A stretch of DNA of 64,000 bases from PALSA-1004 sp963829085 (GCA_963829085.1 CAWHHJ010000004.1:248001-312000); one strand, 5' to 3'. Counted from the first letter of the stretch, positions 1 through 9,034 are shown. The notes: a model not told the origin generated them from the sequence alone. Translations and numbers: made by a program.

Positions 1-263
1 TTTTCTGTGCGCGCAATTGCGCAGCCAATCGCTTGCTGGTTTGCGCGAGCGATGGTGGCGCATCCCCTTCGATGCCAATCAGAATCAGCCGGGAAACGAC
101 GCCGTTGCGTAACTGCTCGACAAGGATCTGCTGAGACGCGGTGGGCGAGCGGGGCAGAAACGCCGACAGGTCTGTGCTGATTTGAGTACAGGCTCACCAC
201 GACGACGCAGACGAGAATGAAGCAAAACCATGCAGCAATCGGCCAGCGCGCCGACGCCGTCAC
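1..263 (-). CDS. MMPL/RND-superfamily exporter, N-terminal fragment (cut by window edge, frameshifted)
   Basis: Start of a predicted inner-membrane exporter of the MMPL type, probably moving a lipid product of this locus. The GTG at 263 overlaps the stop of the LolA-like gene (GTGA), as in a translationally coupled operon. The first ~25 residues form one hydrophobic helix. The periplasmic signature TQISTDLSAFLPRS follows but lies in another frame; removing one base next to the GTAC at 186-189 joins the two parts. About 85 residues are visible and the gene continues beyond base 1. The family call rests on the STDLSAFLP signature and on the neighbours (LolA-like, acyltransferase, ACP), a combination typical of aryl-polyene-type clusters. 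Confidence 0.72.
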   Translation of the reverse strand, partial: MTASARWPIAAWFCFILVCVVVVSLYSNQHRPVGVSAPLAHRVSADPCRAVTQRRRFPADSDWHRRGCATIARANQQAIGCAIARTE

Positions 264-896
264 TGCACGTCCCCGGTAATCGTCATGACGGACCGATTAC
301 CCTGCGATTCGGTAACCTCGATGCTTGAAATTTGATTGCGACTTCCACCGATCCGGATTTCAGTCACTATCGCCTGCATGTTGGGCTCGGTGGGCTTCAG
401 CTCGAGCTGCCACTGAGTCTCGTTTCCCTCGAGCCGTACGCGATAAAACCGCTTTAAAGTCGCAAGGTCCCCCGCAAGGGTTGAACGGAAGCTCTCGACG
501 AACGCCCACATCGGCGGGTACTCCTGCAGGGCGAGGACCCGCCGTTGGTTCGTTGCTTTATTTTCGATCGTAACCTTGTCCTGATCGAGTACCAGGCTTT
601 CGGGCTTAGGCGACACCGTGTACTTTTCCAGGTGACCCGGCGCCGTATAGACCAAGGTGCCCGAAAATTGCAGTGGCTCGGTCAGGATCGCAAGATATTT
701 GCGCTCGATGAATTTGCCTTTCGCGGTTTTCACCTCCGCAAGGCCTTGCATCAATTGCTCGATGCCCCACTTTTGAGCGGGCGCCTTATCTGCGGCGTAT
801 GCGGCTAACGGACCCTAACCAAGCTACCAGAGCGGCGATTACTGCGGCCACGACGTGGACGGCGCATGACGGCGCCGACCTACTTCCAGAAATCAT
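260..896 (-). CDS. LolA-like outer-membrane lipoprotein carrier protein (frameshifted near its signal peptide)
   Basis: Periplasmic LolA-type carrier, expected to escort a lipid or lipoprotein in an aryl-polyene-like pathway. The mature part (KWGIEQLMQGLAEVKTAKGKF onward) ends with GDVQ at 260. The hydrophobic signal segment VIAALVAWLGS lies in another frame, read from the ATG at 896 that overlaps the acyltransferase stop. Removing one base around 803-812 joins them into a signal peptide ending near AYA-ADK, so the gene was probably intact in the source. About 210 residues, normal for the family. A later TTG/ATG start at about 754 would give a protein without a signal peptide, which is unlikely. 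Confidence 0.7.
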
Positions 897-1804
897 AAAA
901 GTTGTACCAATTGTAGGGTTCGAGCGCGCAGTAGTGCTCGAGCCGGGACACATACCGTTGCAACGTCTGCGCGAGAATTTCGTTGCGTTCTTCGCGCGCG
1001 ACATTGCGCAAGTCCGCAAGCGGCTCAAAAAAAACGTCGTAGCGGTTGCCGCCGCGATAGAGACCCACCATCAGCACGACCTGCTGCTTCAGCATGCACG
1101 CCAGTCGCAAAGGACCGCTCGGGAAATGCGCCTCGGCACCCAGAAACGTACAGGCGATCGTGCCTTCGCCCTGTATCGTGCGGTCCGCGAGCATTCCCAC
1201 AAAACCGCCGTGTTCTAGCGCGGACTCCACTTTGAGCATGGAATCGGAACGGCCCATCGCAATCACTTGCAGACGCAAGGCCGGGTTAATTGCGTCGAGC
1301 ACGGCGTTCAACTTGCGCGCATTGTCCTCGTACATAACGAGACTGACTCGCGAAACCGGAGTCGCCCTGCTCGTTGCACGCACCATCTCGAAGCTGCCCA
1401 TGTGCGCGCCGAGCAAAAAACCGCCTTCGCCGCGCGCGACCATGTCGGCGACAACATGCTCGTCATGCACATGCACATCGAACAGCGCGTGCTGCCCGCT
1501 GAACAGAAAGAAGCCGATCAAGCACCGTCGCAGCAAAAGTATGCACATGCTGGAAGACATCGCTTAGTCGTGGCTTGCGAGCAAGTATTTTTTGCAGATA
1601 CTTTCGCGAGACGCGGCGGGTGCGGGGTGAAAAAATGACGAAGTAAAGGCAGACAGGGTACAGCAGCAGACGCGCGAACGTGCGCCCTATCCTGAGCGCT
1701 ACCCATGCCATGAAACGCAAGCCGCGTACGGTGCCGCGTTCCGCGCTCGTCGTCCACTCCGGAATTCCTCGCTCGGTCAGGCCGGAGTCGCCGTGGCTTG
1801 GCAT
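880..1804 (-). CDS. Lysophospholipid acyltransferase-family (LpxL/HtrB-like) acyltransferase (frameshifted)
   Basis: Membrane-associated acyltransferase that would transfer an acyl chain from ACP to a lipid or glycolipid acceptor. The N-terminal part (to LSDVFQHVHTFAATVLDR) and the C-terminal part (FLFSGQHALFDVHV onward) are in different frames; one extra base near 1513-1516 separates them. The catalytic H-x4-E motif is visible as HMGSFE. The joined protein is about 307 residues, the usual LpxL size. The ATG at 1804 overlaps the end of the dehydratase gene by 28 bases, so both are probably translated from one message. In known aryl-polyene clusters this position is often a glycosyltransferase-acyltransferase fusion; only the acyltransferase is present here. 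Confidence 0.75.
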
Positions 1805-2088
1805 ATAACGCGGCCCGTCAATACGGTTTTACTGTTCACCGTGCAAGTGAACGTCACAATTCCGCCATGCAGGCTACTGTAGTCAATCGACATGCGTTCA
1901 CCCGGTCGCACCGGATGAAAAAACTTGGCTGTCTTGATTTCACAGGTCTCAATCGCCGCGCCGAGCGATTCTGCAATCGCTGCCAATGTATCGCTCAGCA
2001 ACACAGCGCCCGGGATGATCGGGTTCCCTGCAAAATGGCCGTCAGTGCAGCGCAGATCCGGTGCAAACCGTCGCTCGATAATCGCCAT
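1777..2088 (-). CDS. ApeI-like hotdog-fold 3-hydroxyacyl-ACP dehydratase
   Basis: Small single-hotdog protein of 103 residues resembling the thioester dehydratases of aryl-polyene and type II fatty-acid systems. The segment DGHFAGNPIIPGAVLLSD matches the FabA/FabZ-type HF-G-P-PG substrate-channel motif. It would dehydrate a 3-hydroxyacyl chain carried by the neighbouring ACP. It starts 11 bases after the AMP-ligase stop, and its 3' end overlaps the acyltransferase start. The role is inferred from family and context; it could alternatively serve ordinary fatty-acid modification. Confidence 0.72.
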   Translation of the reverse strand: MAIIERRFAPDLRCTDGHFAGNPIIPGAVLLSDTLAAIAESLGAAIETCEIKTAKFFHPVRPGERMSIDYSSLHGGIVTFTCTVNSKTVLTGRVICQATATPA

Positions 2089-2099
2089 TGTTATCGTTT

Positions 2100-3437
2100 T
2101 CAGGGCGCGGCGGCGAACAACTGGCTCAACGCGCGTCGCGGCAGCTTGCCGGTCGCGTTGCGTGGAAGCGCAGACACGAGATGCAGAGGGCGCGGCAGAA
2201 ATGCGGCGTCGATGCGCTGGCGCAATGCGTCGAGCACTGCTTCCATCGTGAGCCCGGGTGCGACGACCAGCGCCATCAGTCGTGTAACGGCGTCGGACTT
2301 CTCTTCAGGCATCACAAACACGCCGTCGACTACGCCCTCGATCGAATTCAAATGATAATTGAGATGCGCGAGCGACGTGCGCTTGCCGGCGATGTTGACG
2401 AGGTCGGCCGTTCTGCCGTGGAGCAGAAATCGCTGCGCGCCTTTGAGCTCAATCACGTCATTCAGCAGTACGGTTGATTCGACATGGCCGCCCCTCGCCC
2501 ACGTCCCTTTCTGGTTCTGATGCAGCTTGATGCCCGGCAGCGCAAGCCACTCGGCAGAATTCAATGTGCGCCGGGTCGCGACCTGTCCGGCCTCCGTGCA
2601 GCCGTAGATCTCATACAGCGGCGCGGACAGTCGGGCTTCAGCGCAAGCAGCAAGCTGCGGTGAAAGCGGCGCCGTCGCGCATAACAGAAAATCCACCGCT
2701 GGAATCATTTCTTCGTCGCTGATCAAAGCGCGCAAATGCACCGGTGTCGTGATCAGGCCGCGCGGCGGCGGCAACAAAGCGAGCGCTTCCCTGATGTCGC
2801 TGGTATAAAAAGGACGGCCGGAATGCACTGCGAAGCCATTCTGCATCGCCAGCAGCACCGTCGACTCAAGACCATACATGTGCTGCGGCGGGACCGTGCC
2901 GAGCAGCGCCATGCCGCCATGAGCGTGCAGACTCAGGCGCTCCGCCTCTGCGTGCGCACTCACCACGAGACTGCCCCATGTTTTGGGGCTCGGCACAGGT
3001 TCGCCGGTCGAACCGGAAGTAAACACGATCGCAGCGCACTGGTTTGCAAGAATCGCGGGCATGTGGGTGATGGATACGCGGCCTGTGTTCGTGGCGCGAT
3101 GGAAAACCGTTTTTAACGACGCGTGCGCGGTCGCACCGTCCGTCAGGCAATAAAGGCCGTCGTAGGTTGCGCCCAGCTTCCCGATTAGATCCGGCGTTTG
3201 ATTCGGCGGCAGCAGGCTTACCTGTTCGCGCAGTAGAGCGGCGCCGAACCCAACCATGAAATGGTAGCGGTCTTCGCATACGTTAAGCACGTAACGCCGG
3301 TCGGGCAGCGATCCTGCAAGCGCATAAACATCCGAGAGGAATTCTTCGACCGCGAGTTGCTTACCGCGCTGATATGCAAATGTCGCGCCCGCGGTTATGC
3401 CACGCAGCAGCGGCAACTTGTTCGTGACAGTTCTCAA
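2100..3437 (-). CDS. AMP-ligase / acyl-ACP synthetase-like adenylate-forming enzyme
   Basis: 445-residue member of the acyl-adenylate-forming superfamily, shorter than classical acyl-CoA synthetases as is usual for the ApeH-type ligase of aryl-polyene loci. The nucleotide-binding loop is visible as FTSGSTGEP (about residue 138), the adenylate motif as YEIYGCTEAGQ, and the hinge/C-terminal part as LLHGRTADLVNIAGKR and PRNATGKLPRRAL. It would activate an aromatic or fatty acid with ATP and load it onto the ACP two genes upstream. Neighbours lie 11-15 bases apart, so it belongs to one operon. Confidence 0.78.
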   Translation of the reverse strand: MRTVTNKLPLLRGITAGATFAYQRGKQLAVEEFLSDVYALAGSLPDRRYVLNVCEDRYHFMVGFGAALLREQVSLLPPNQTPDLIGKLGATYDGLYCLTDGATAHASLKTVFHRATNTGRVSITHMPAILANQCAAIVFTSGSTGEPVPSPKTWGSLVVSAHAEAERLSLHAHGGMALLGTVPPQHMYGLESTVLLAMQNGFAVHSGRPFYTSDIREALALLPPPRGLITTPVHLRALISDEEMIPAVDFLLCATAPLSPQLAACAEARLSAPLYEIYGCTEAGQVATRRTLNSAEWLALPGIKLHQNQKGTWARGGHVESTVLLNDVIELKGAQRFLLHGRTADLVNIAGKRTSLAHLNYHLNSIEGVVDGVFVMPEEKSDAVTRLMALVVAPGLTMEAVLDALRQRIDAAFLPRPLHLVSALPRNATGKLPRRALSQLFAAAP

Positions 3438-3452
3438 CCGGCGACGGTGCCT

Positions 3453-4094
3453 TTAATGCGCTGCATCGTCGGTGAATGACTGAACAGTTTGCCGAAGCGA
3501 TGCGTGCGCGAAGTCGGGGAACCGCAGGATGCGATAGGCGTACTCGAGCACGAACATGAGCCCGACGAGCGGGAAGCTCAGCAGATTAACGAAGAGCGAC
3601 CACGTGCTCAGCGTGGAAAACTTCAAAAGCACCGCGGACACGGCGAGCTGAGCGGCGAAGAACACGCACCACGCCACGGTCACCTGGCGCGTATAAACCT
3701 CAATGTTCGGCGGCAAAGTGCCGTGCACTCGACTCGCGAGCCGGGTTACCAGCGCTACCCTGCCTGGCAACAGCGTCGTTGCGAATACCCACAGCAGCAC
3801 GCTGTAAATGGCAGCATGAGGCATACCGTAGGCCGCGGCGAGCCCGAGATGTTCTTTCTGCTCTACGACATAGATAAGAAGCAAGGCGCCAACCAGACTC
3901 GCCCACCATAGGAACTGATTGTGCGCGCGCCTCGCAATCCAATAAGCAAGCGCTGCCAGGGGCAAGCACATGAGTGCGAGACGCAGCGCGGCAGAATGGC
4001 CATCGAGCAGCACGGAGTGAACCAGCCACTGATAGCCTGCTATGCATACAACAACAACGACCGGTTGCCAGAAACCGGCGGACCGGTTGGCCAT
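3453..4094 (-). CDS. COG4648-type integral membrane protein of the aryl-polyene-like locus
   Basis: 213 residues with about six hydrophobic segments (for example QPVVVVVCIAGYQWLV, LALMCLPLAALAYWI, YSVLLWVFATTLLPG and TVAWCVFFAAQLAVSAVLL). It sits between the ACP and AMP-ligase genes, exactly where aryl-polyene clusters carry a conserved membrane protein of unknown biochemical role. No catalytic motif is evident. It overlaps neither neighbour (2 and 15 bases apart). The function cannot be stated beyond membrane partner of the pathway. Confidence 0.68.
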   Translation of the reverse strand: MANRSAGFWQPVVVVVCIAGYQWLVHSVLLDGHSAALRLALMCLPLAALAYWIARRAHNQFLWWASLVGALLLIYVVEQKEHLGLAAAYGMPHAAIYSVLLWVFATTLLPGRVALVTRLASRVHGTLPPNIEVYTRQVTVAWCVFFAAQLAVSAVLLKFSTLSTWSLFVNLLSFPLVGLMFVLEYAYRILRFPDFAHASLRQTVQSFTDDAAH

Positions 4095-4096
4095 CG

Positions 4097-4396
4097 TCAG
4101 CGCACCCGTTGCTGCTGGATGTGGCTATTGAGTGTGCGCAACGACGTAAAGATCTTCGCGTTGTTCTCATCGTCGGAGCGCAGCTTCACGCCATAGGATT
4201 TTGAGATCGCGAGCGAGATTTCCAGAATATCGATCGAATCGAGGCCAAGTCCTTCCCGATAAAGCGGCGCGGAAGGGTTGATATCCGCCGCCTTTACGTC
4301 CATGTTCAACGTAGTGACGATGAGTTTGGCGAGTTCGAGTTCCTCAGCGGACGCGGTGCCGTTGAGCGGCGCTGCCCCGGAAGCGGTGTTATTCAT
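4097..4396 (-). CDS. Acyl carrier protein
   Basis: 99-residue type II acyl carrier protein with the phosphopantetheine site GLDSIDILE; Ser54 is the predicted attachment residue. A Gly/Ala/Thr-rich tail of about 15 residues precedes the helical core. It would carry the growing acyl or polyene chain for the dehydratase, ligase and acyltransferase encoded just downstream. It appears to be the first gene of this leftward operon: no same-strand gene of the locus lies before it and a TATAAT box sits about 86 bases upstream. An AAGGA ribosome-binding site lies about 10 bases before the ATG. Confidence 0.85.
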   Translation of the reverse strand: MNNTASGAAPLNGTASAEELELAKLIVTTLNMDVKAADINPSAPLYREGLGLDSIDILEISLAISKSYGVKLRSDDENNAKIFTSLRTLNSHIQQQRVR

Positions 4397-4481
4397 TGCG
4401 CCAGCGTTCCTTTTTGCGTAAGCGGAATCTTGGTTTGATCAGCGTTCGGATCCCATGCAGATTTCCGGCGCTGTTGTTCGT

Positions 4482-4487
4482 ATTATA
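4482..4487 (-). promoter_or_regulatory. Candidate -10 box (TATAAT) for the ACP-led operon
   Basis: A perfect TATAAT lies on the minus strand in the gap between the PEBP gene and the ACP gene. At 17 bases upstream only ACGGAG is found, a poor -35, so the promoter may need an activator. It is the best-placed promoter signal for the aryl-polyene-like gene set. Confidence 0.35.
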
Positions 4488-4518
4488 AACCGCCCGTATC
4501 AATGCTCCGTGTCTTTTG

Positions 4519-5148
4519 TCATGATCCTACAGACGGGTTTAATGTATAGGTCCCGGTGACGCTCGTCTTGTCTAGAACGTGACCGTCGATAACAGCGAGT
4601 ATGTCGGCGCCCTTGAAATTGCCGCTCACCGCGCAGGTTTGCACGTCGAGCGCATAGAGCGTAAAAACGTAGTGGTGGATGATCGAGTCATTCCAAGGCG
4701 GACACGGGCCGTCATAGCCGAAGTAATTTCCCGCCATGTCCTTATCACTCGCAAACCACATCGTGTAATCGTTGACGCCCTGACGCGTGCCCAGAGGACC
4801 GGCGGGACCGGATTTGCCGCGCGGCGTAACGCCATCGGAGAAGTCGCCCGCCTTGATGGAAGTGATGCTCGCCGGCAGGTCGACCAGCACCCAGTGGTAG
4901 AAATCGACCCGTGGCAGACCGGTTGACACCGTGCGGCCTTCCTTATTAACATCGTCGCCCCGACTCGGCACATCAGGATCATGGCAGATAAGCGCGTATG
5001 AACGCGTTCCCGCTGGCGCATCGCACCAGGTGAGCTGTGGATTGCGGTTCTGTGAGAGCTTGATATGCGTCTTCGCGTCGACCGCGCCAAATGCGAACTC
5101 CGCCGGAATCATCCCATGATCTTTGAAGCTCGAGCTTGTCAACTTCAT
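4519..5148 (-). CDS. YbhB/YbcL family (PEBP, Raf-kinase-inhibitor-like) protein
   Basis: 209 residues from the ATG at 5148, chosen because GGAG lies 6-9 bases upstream; a longer frame to 5205 lacks such a site. PEBP features are the anion-pocket motif HDPDVPSRGDD and the later GKSGPAGPLGTRQG and YFGYDGPCPPWNDSIIHHYVF segments. There is no signal peptide, so it is probably cytoplasmic. Bacterial homologues have no firmly established substrate. It stands alone between two leftward operons. Confidence 0.85.
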   Translation of the reverse strand: MKLTSSSFKDHGMIPAEFAFGAVDAKTHIKLSQNRNPQLTWCDAPAGTRSYALICHDPDVPSRGDDVNKEGRTVSTGLPRVDFYHWVLVDLPASITSIKAGDFSDGVTPRGKSGPAGPLGTRQGVNDYTMWFASDKDMAGNYFGYDGPCPPWNDSIIHHYVFTLYALDVQTCAVSGNFKGADILAVIDGHVLDKTSVTGTYTLNPSVGS

Positions 5149-5232
5149 GCTTGTCTCCGATACTGGACGCACGACTACCCGAGCACGCAACGCTGTGCCG
5201 GTCATGACTTTCCATAAGAATTATATCGACAG

Positions 5233-6279
5233 TCAGCGTTCCGGTGCCAACTCGGCGAGCCGGGTGGCGCGTGCGTTGACCGGCAGCGCCGCAAGCGCCT
5301 TCACCTCGGCATAAAACGCGGCAAGATCGCCATGATGGCTGGCGATCATACGTTCGAATTGCGGCACATACGCTGTGTATATCGCGACCGACGCAAGCTT
5401 CGCATTGTTCGGTTCAACGAAGAAACGGTCATAACCTGCGTAGCCGCCCCATTCATTTTTCAAGTGCGCATATTCATCCTGCAACGCCGCGATGGTCGCG
5501 CGTTTGCGGGCGCGCATCTCGTCAGCCGGCAGCACCCGGGCGTATAGCGCAGCCAGCTCGTCGCGGTACTTGAGCACCAGAGTTGAAAATTGCGAGCGCC
5601 GCAACTGCGAGCGCGCGAAGTCTGCGTTCATTTTCTCGTCGCCATTCGCCGCGATCCAGCGTTTCACCCCTTCCGCTTCGACGGCAGCCGCGAACGACTC
5701 GTTGAAATCACTCTCGCTGCGAATGTAGACGACTTGATGCGCGAGCTCGTGAAAAATGAGTCTCGCCAGCTCGAAATCCGGGTAATTTACGAAGGTGTTC
5801 AACACCGGATCGTCGAACCAGCCCAACGTGGAATAGGCTGGAACTCCGCCCACGAAAACATCGTCGCCCTCCGCGCGCAGATCACGCGCCAGCGCTTCGG
5901 CATTCTCGAGCTTGAAGTAGCCCCGGTAGCTGACGCATCCAACAATCATGAAACACCACTGGCGCGGCTCGATGGAAAACTCGCCGGCGGCGAACACGTT
6001 CCATACCACGAACTGCCGGCGGACATCCGCGTAGCCGCGGTAGCTCGAATTGTCGGGCAGGTCGAGCTCGCGGGACGCGAAGCGGCGTATTGCAGTCACC
6101 CGCTGCAGCTTCGTGCGCAATGTCGGAGACGTCTGAGGATCGGCGATGACATCTTCGATGCGCTCGCGGGCCTGCATGACCGAGAACTGGCCGTGGATGG
6201 ACTGCATGTAATAGCTGATGTTGCTGCAGCCGGCAGCTAGCAGGACGGATGCGAGGAGCACATAACTCAACGCGCGCAT
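5233..6279 (-). CDS. Putative lipoprotein aminopeptidase (zinc metallopeptidase with HELAH motif)
   Basis: 348 residues. A lipoprotein signal is seen at the start: hydrophobic VLLASVLLAAG then Cys18. The metal site is IFHELAHQVVY (HExxH) followed by a downstream Glu in NESFAAAVEAEG, matching the COG4324 predicted aminopeptidase family. It should be an outer-membrane-anchored periplasmic peptidase; the substrate is unknown. It follows the hydrolase gene by 2 bases, in one operon with the histidine phosphatase. Confidence 0.82.
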   Translation of the reverse strand: MRALSYVLLASVLLAAGCSNISYYMQSIHGQFSVMQARERIEDVIADPQTSPTLRTKLQRVTAIRRFASRELDLPDNSSYRGYADVRRQFVVWNVFAAGEFSIEPRQWCFMIVGCVSYRGYFKLENAEALARDLRAEGDDVFVGGVPAYSTLGWFDDPVLNTFVNYPDFELARLIFHELAHQVVYIRSESDFNESFAAAVEAEGVKRWIAANGDEKMNADFARSQLRRSQFSTLVLKYRDELAALYARVLPADEMRARKRATIAALQDEYAHLKNEWGGYAGYDRFFVEPNNAKLASVAIYTAYVPQFERMIASHHGDLAAFYAEVKALAALPVNARATRLAELAPER

Positions 6280-6281
6280 CT

Positions 6282-6932
6282 TTATCCTGCCGGGACGCTG
6301 TGATCGAACTTGCCGGTCTGCAGAAAAACGCCGGTTTGCCGGGCCACGGAATGAGAAAGCAGCATGCCGGTATGCGTGACGGGCAGCGCAATGCGATCGC
6401 TCGCACCAGCAAGCTCCGTTTCTGCGAGCGCGACTGCGCCATCGTTCGGGGATGGAAGATCACGCGCGACCAGGCGTCCAAGACCGATAGCCAGGGTGCC
6501 GGCGAGCACACCGATTTCGCGGCCCGGATAGCCGGCCGGTTTTTTCGCGGCTAGCCACTCGTGCATGCTGTGCCCGAGAGCGTGTGTCCCGAGACGGCTG
6601 GCTGCCAGCGATCTGCCTGCATGACTGTCCGTGTAAGGAACGCCGAGCAGCACCACGCGTCCGGCCGGCAGCGGTGGTTCGCGCTCCAGCATCCGCAATA
6701 TCACCAGTCCGCCAAGACTGTGACCGACCCAATTGATGCGCGCGGCGCCGAGCCCGCGTGCAAAGTGCGCAAGCCGCGCTGCATTTTGGCCGAGCGTAAG
6801 CCGGACCGAAGGATACGAATAGCACACTGCATCCAGGCCAAGGCGGCCAAGATAGTAGCGCTGCAACTGCATGAGCGCGCCGTGTGTCCACAATCCGTGC
6901 AGCAGCACCGTCGTGTCGCGGCGGACGCTCAC
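6282..6932 (-). CDS. Alpha/beta hydrolase (lipase/PGAP1-like)
   Basis: 216 residues of alpha/beta-hydrolase fold. The oxyanion-hole region is LLHGLWTHG near the N-terminus, and the nucleophile elbow is GHSLGG (about residues 69-74), so Ser71 is the likely nucleophile; the final His may be in LPVTHTGM. There is no signal peptide, indicating a cytoplasmic esterase or thioesterase of unknown substrate. It overlaps the preceding histidine phosphatase gene by 4 bases and precedes the aminopeptidase by 2, so the three are probably co-transcribed. Confidence 0.8.
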   Translation of the reverse strand: MSVRRDTTVLLHGLWTHGALMQLQRYYLGRLGLDAVCYSYPSVRLTLGQNAARLAHFARGLGAARINWVGHSLGGLVILRMLEREPPLPAGRVVLLGVPYTDSHAGRSLAASRLGTHALGHSMHEWLAAKKPAGYPGREIGVLAGTLAIGLGRLVARDLPSPNDGAVALAETELAGASDRIALPVTHTGMLLSHSVARQTGVFLQTGKFDHSVPAG

Positions 6933-7555
6933 GTAAACGTAGTTGCGTCTACAACCAGGTGACGCGCATCGCCCCAGGTTTCAAGGTGCCAGCCAGCGCC
7001 GTCGAAGTGGAATTCATTCAACCCCGCATTGACGAGATCGAAGGTCCGCGGCGCCATAAGCTCGATGCCGTGCGCCGCCCGATACGCAATATCGCAGACG
7101 AGCCCGTGCGTTACGACCACGATGCACTCGTTGACATGGCGATGCGCGATTTCGTGCAGGCAAGCCAGCGCCCGATCACGGAAGGCAGTTGCGCTTTCAC
7201 CGCCCGGGACTGCGTAATGCGGGTCACGGCTCTTGAAGCGCTCATAGGCCTCGGGATGGCGCAATTGCATCTCCGGTCCGGTCAGCCCCTCAAAGACACC
7301 AAAATGACGCTCCCGCAGCCGGGGCTCGACGATCACTGTATGACCGCTCACATCGGCGATGCTGCGCGCGGTGGCATGTGCACGGCCGGAGTCGCTGCTA
7401 TACAGCGCAGTAAATGCGATCTCTTTCATGCGCCGGCCCAGCGCAAGAGCCTGACGCAACCCGGTCTCCGATAACGCGCTGTCCGAGTGTCCCTGCATCC
7501 GGCGCTCGCGATTCCATACGGTCTCGCCATGGCGAATCAGGATCATCCTGGTCAT
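6929..7555 (-). CDS. Histidine phosphatase family protein (phosphoglycerate-mutase-like)
   Basis: 208 residues with the branch-defining LIRHGETVWNRERRMQG motif at residues 6-22; the His of RHGE is the phospho-acceptor. The second catalytic His is in VVTHGLV. The length and GHSDSALSETG segment fit the small cofactor-dependent mutase/phosphatase group (CobC/GpmB-like). The exact phosphoester substrate cannot be told from sequence. It is the first gene of a three-gene leftward operon. Confidence 0.85.
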   Translation of the reverse strand: MTRMILIRHGETVWNRERRMQGHSDSALSETGLRQALALGRRMKEIAFTALYSSDSGRAHATARSIADVSGHTVIVEPRLRERHFGVFEGLTGPEMQLRHPEAYERFKSRDPHYAVPGGESATAFRDRALACLHEIAHRHVNECIVVVTHGLVCDIAYRAAHGIELMAPRTFDLVNAGLNEFHFDGAGWHLETWGDARHLVVDATTFT

Positions 7556-7689
7556 ACGTTCACGTCTTTGTTCCGCATCGTTGGTTTTCTTCTCCGCAAA
7601 GTTCGGCGCGTCATCTGCTGCAAGACGCTAGCTGCCGCTCTCAGGCCGCCATTATTTTAGCCGTATACTCGACCGATTCCGCGTCCACT

Positions 7690-8430
7690 ATGTCTCCCGA
7701 CCCGCAACTTATTATCATCGCGCCGCTTTTGGTCGCCGGCGCTTTCGTGGTCTTCGGCATCACCGGATTTGGCTCAACGATCGTCGCGGTGCCCCTGCTC
7801 GCGCACCTGATGCCGCTCAAATTTGTCATACCCATGTTCGTGCTGCTGGACTTTGCGGCTGCACTGCGCACCGGTCTCAAGTTCCGCGAAAGCATCGCGA
7901 TGCGGGAGCTTGCCTGGCTGGTGCCGGCTATGTTCTCGGGGATCGTAGCCGGGGTGTTCCTGCTCGTGCGGCTGCCGGCCGAGATAATCCTCATTGCCCT
8001 GGGCATCTTCGTATTCGGCTACGGCTTGTATCTGACGCGTGGTCGTGAGCCCAAGTTCAAGCTGGGGCGCGCATGGGCGCTGCCGATCGGCGCCTTCGGC
8101 GGCGTCATCTCCGCTTTGTTCGGCGCCGCCGGACCGATGTATGTGATTTATCTCGGCGCGCGCGGCCTCAACCCAGCGCAGGTACGCTCAACGATGTCGG
8201 TCGTATTCGTCATCACGACCGGATCGCGAATTGTGCTGTTCGCGATCGCTGGCTTGTTTGCGCAGGACGGCGTCTTCACCGCCGCGGTCATACTGGCGAT
8301 TCCAATGCTCATCGGTCTGTGGCTCGGTCACCGCCTGCACGGCAATATGCCGAGGCAGCGCCTGCTGCAGGTCATCGGCGCGATACTGATCGTGAGCGGC
8401 GGTTCACTGATTGTTCGCGCGATCGCCTGA
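7690..8430 (+). CDS. TSUP family (TauE/SafE) sulfite/anion permease
   Basis: 246 residues with about eight hydrophobic segments. The N-terminal family motif GITGFGSTIVAVPLLAHL and its second-half counterpart GAFGGVISALFGAAGPMYVIYLGARGL mark TauE/SafE proteins, which export sulfite, sulfoacetate or similar anions. The ATG at 7690 begins the protein directly at the first membrane segment; the open frame runs further upstream, but that part overlaps the opposite-strand phosphatase gene and has no family similarity. It is the only rightward gene in this region. The substrate is unknown. Confidence 0.82.
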   Translation: MSPDPQLIIIAPLLVAGAFVVFGITGFGSTIVAVPLLAHLMPLKFVIPMFVLLDFAAALRTGLKFRESIAMRELAWLVPAMFSGIVAGVFLLVRLPAEIILIALGIFVFGYGLYLTRGREPKFKLGRAWALPIGAFGGVISALFGAAGPMYVIYLGARGLNPAQVRSTMSVVFVITTGSRIVLFAIAGLFAQDGVFTAAVILAIPMLIGLWLGHRLHGNMPRQRLLQVIGAILIVSGGSLIVRAIA

Positions 8431-8518
8431 GTGTTACAGAAATTCGCGGCTCATTGGCTGTTACAGTTGGCCGATGCCCGGGCGACACGAGGCACGTCCG
8501 CGTCCGCGCTAGTCGTTG

Positions 8519-8989
8519 CTACATAGATTTCGGTTTGCGTGTCGCTGGACGTGTTTCAACATTCGTTTCGGTTCGACATTCGTCCCGCCCAACGCTCAGG
8601 GGCCCGGCGCCGTAAGCGATCACGTAGAGCATGCCGCCCATAATCGCGAAGTTCTTCATGAAGTTATTGAGCTGCCCGGGAAAACTGGCCGCATCGGCGC
8701 TCCAGAAGGCGTGAAATACGATCGTCGTTACCAATGTGAAGCAGAAAAATGCTGTTGCGATCCAGCGCGCGCGCCAGCCTGCTAGCAGCAGGACGCCGCC
8801 GCCGACTTCGAGCAGAACCGTCAGGACGAGCAGAATCTGCGATGCCGGCAATCCCATGCTGCTCATATACGCGGCTGTTTTGGCAAACAGCATCGCCTTG
8901 CCGATGCCTGACACGATGAATAACTGCGCGAGCAGGATGCGTGCAACGAGCGGCCCATATGTGCGTACGAGCGTGCATGCGTTAATCAT
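8519..8989 (-). CDS. DoxX family membrane protein
   Basis: 156 residues with four hydrophobic helices and the DoxX hallmark ARILLAQLFIVSGIGKAM near the N-terminus, plus EVGGGVLLLAGWRARW in helix 3. DoxX-like proteins are linked to thiol/redox balance at the inner membrane, but their chemistry is poorly defined. The last ~25 residues are hydrophilic. The DedA-rhodanese gene lies just upstream on the same strand (true end 9035), so the two may be co-expressed. Confidence 0.82.
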   Translation of the reverse strand: MINACTLVRTYGPLVARILLAQLFIVSGIGKAMLFAKTAAYMSSMGLPASQILLVLTVLLEVGGGVLLLAGWRARWIATAFFCFTLVTTIVFHAFWSADAASFPGQLNNFMKNFAIMGGMLYVIAYGAGPLSVGRDECRTETNVETRPATRKPKSM

Positions 8990-9034
8990 CCGACCTCCCG
9001 GTCCGGATGCGAACGAAACAGCGTCGTCGCACCC

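Noticed and set aside
2736..3116. Plus-strand open frame inside the AMP-ligase gene
   Set aside because: Shadow of the real gene; no start signal and no recognisable protein features.
8431..8518. Possible terminator between the convergent TSUP and DoxX genes
   Set aside because: No stem with a T-run could be found by eye.
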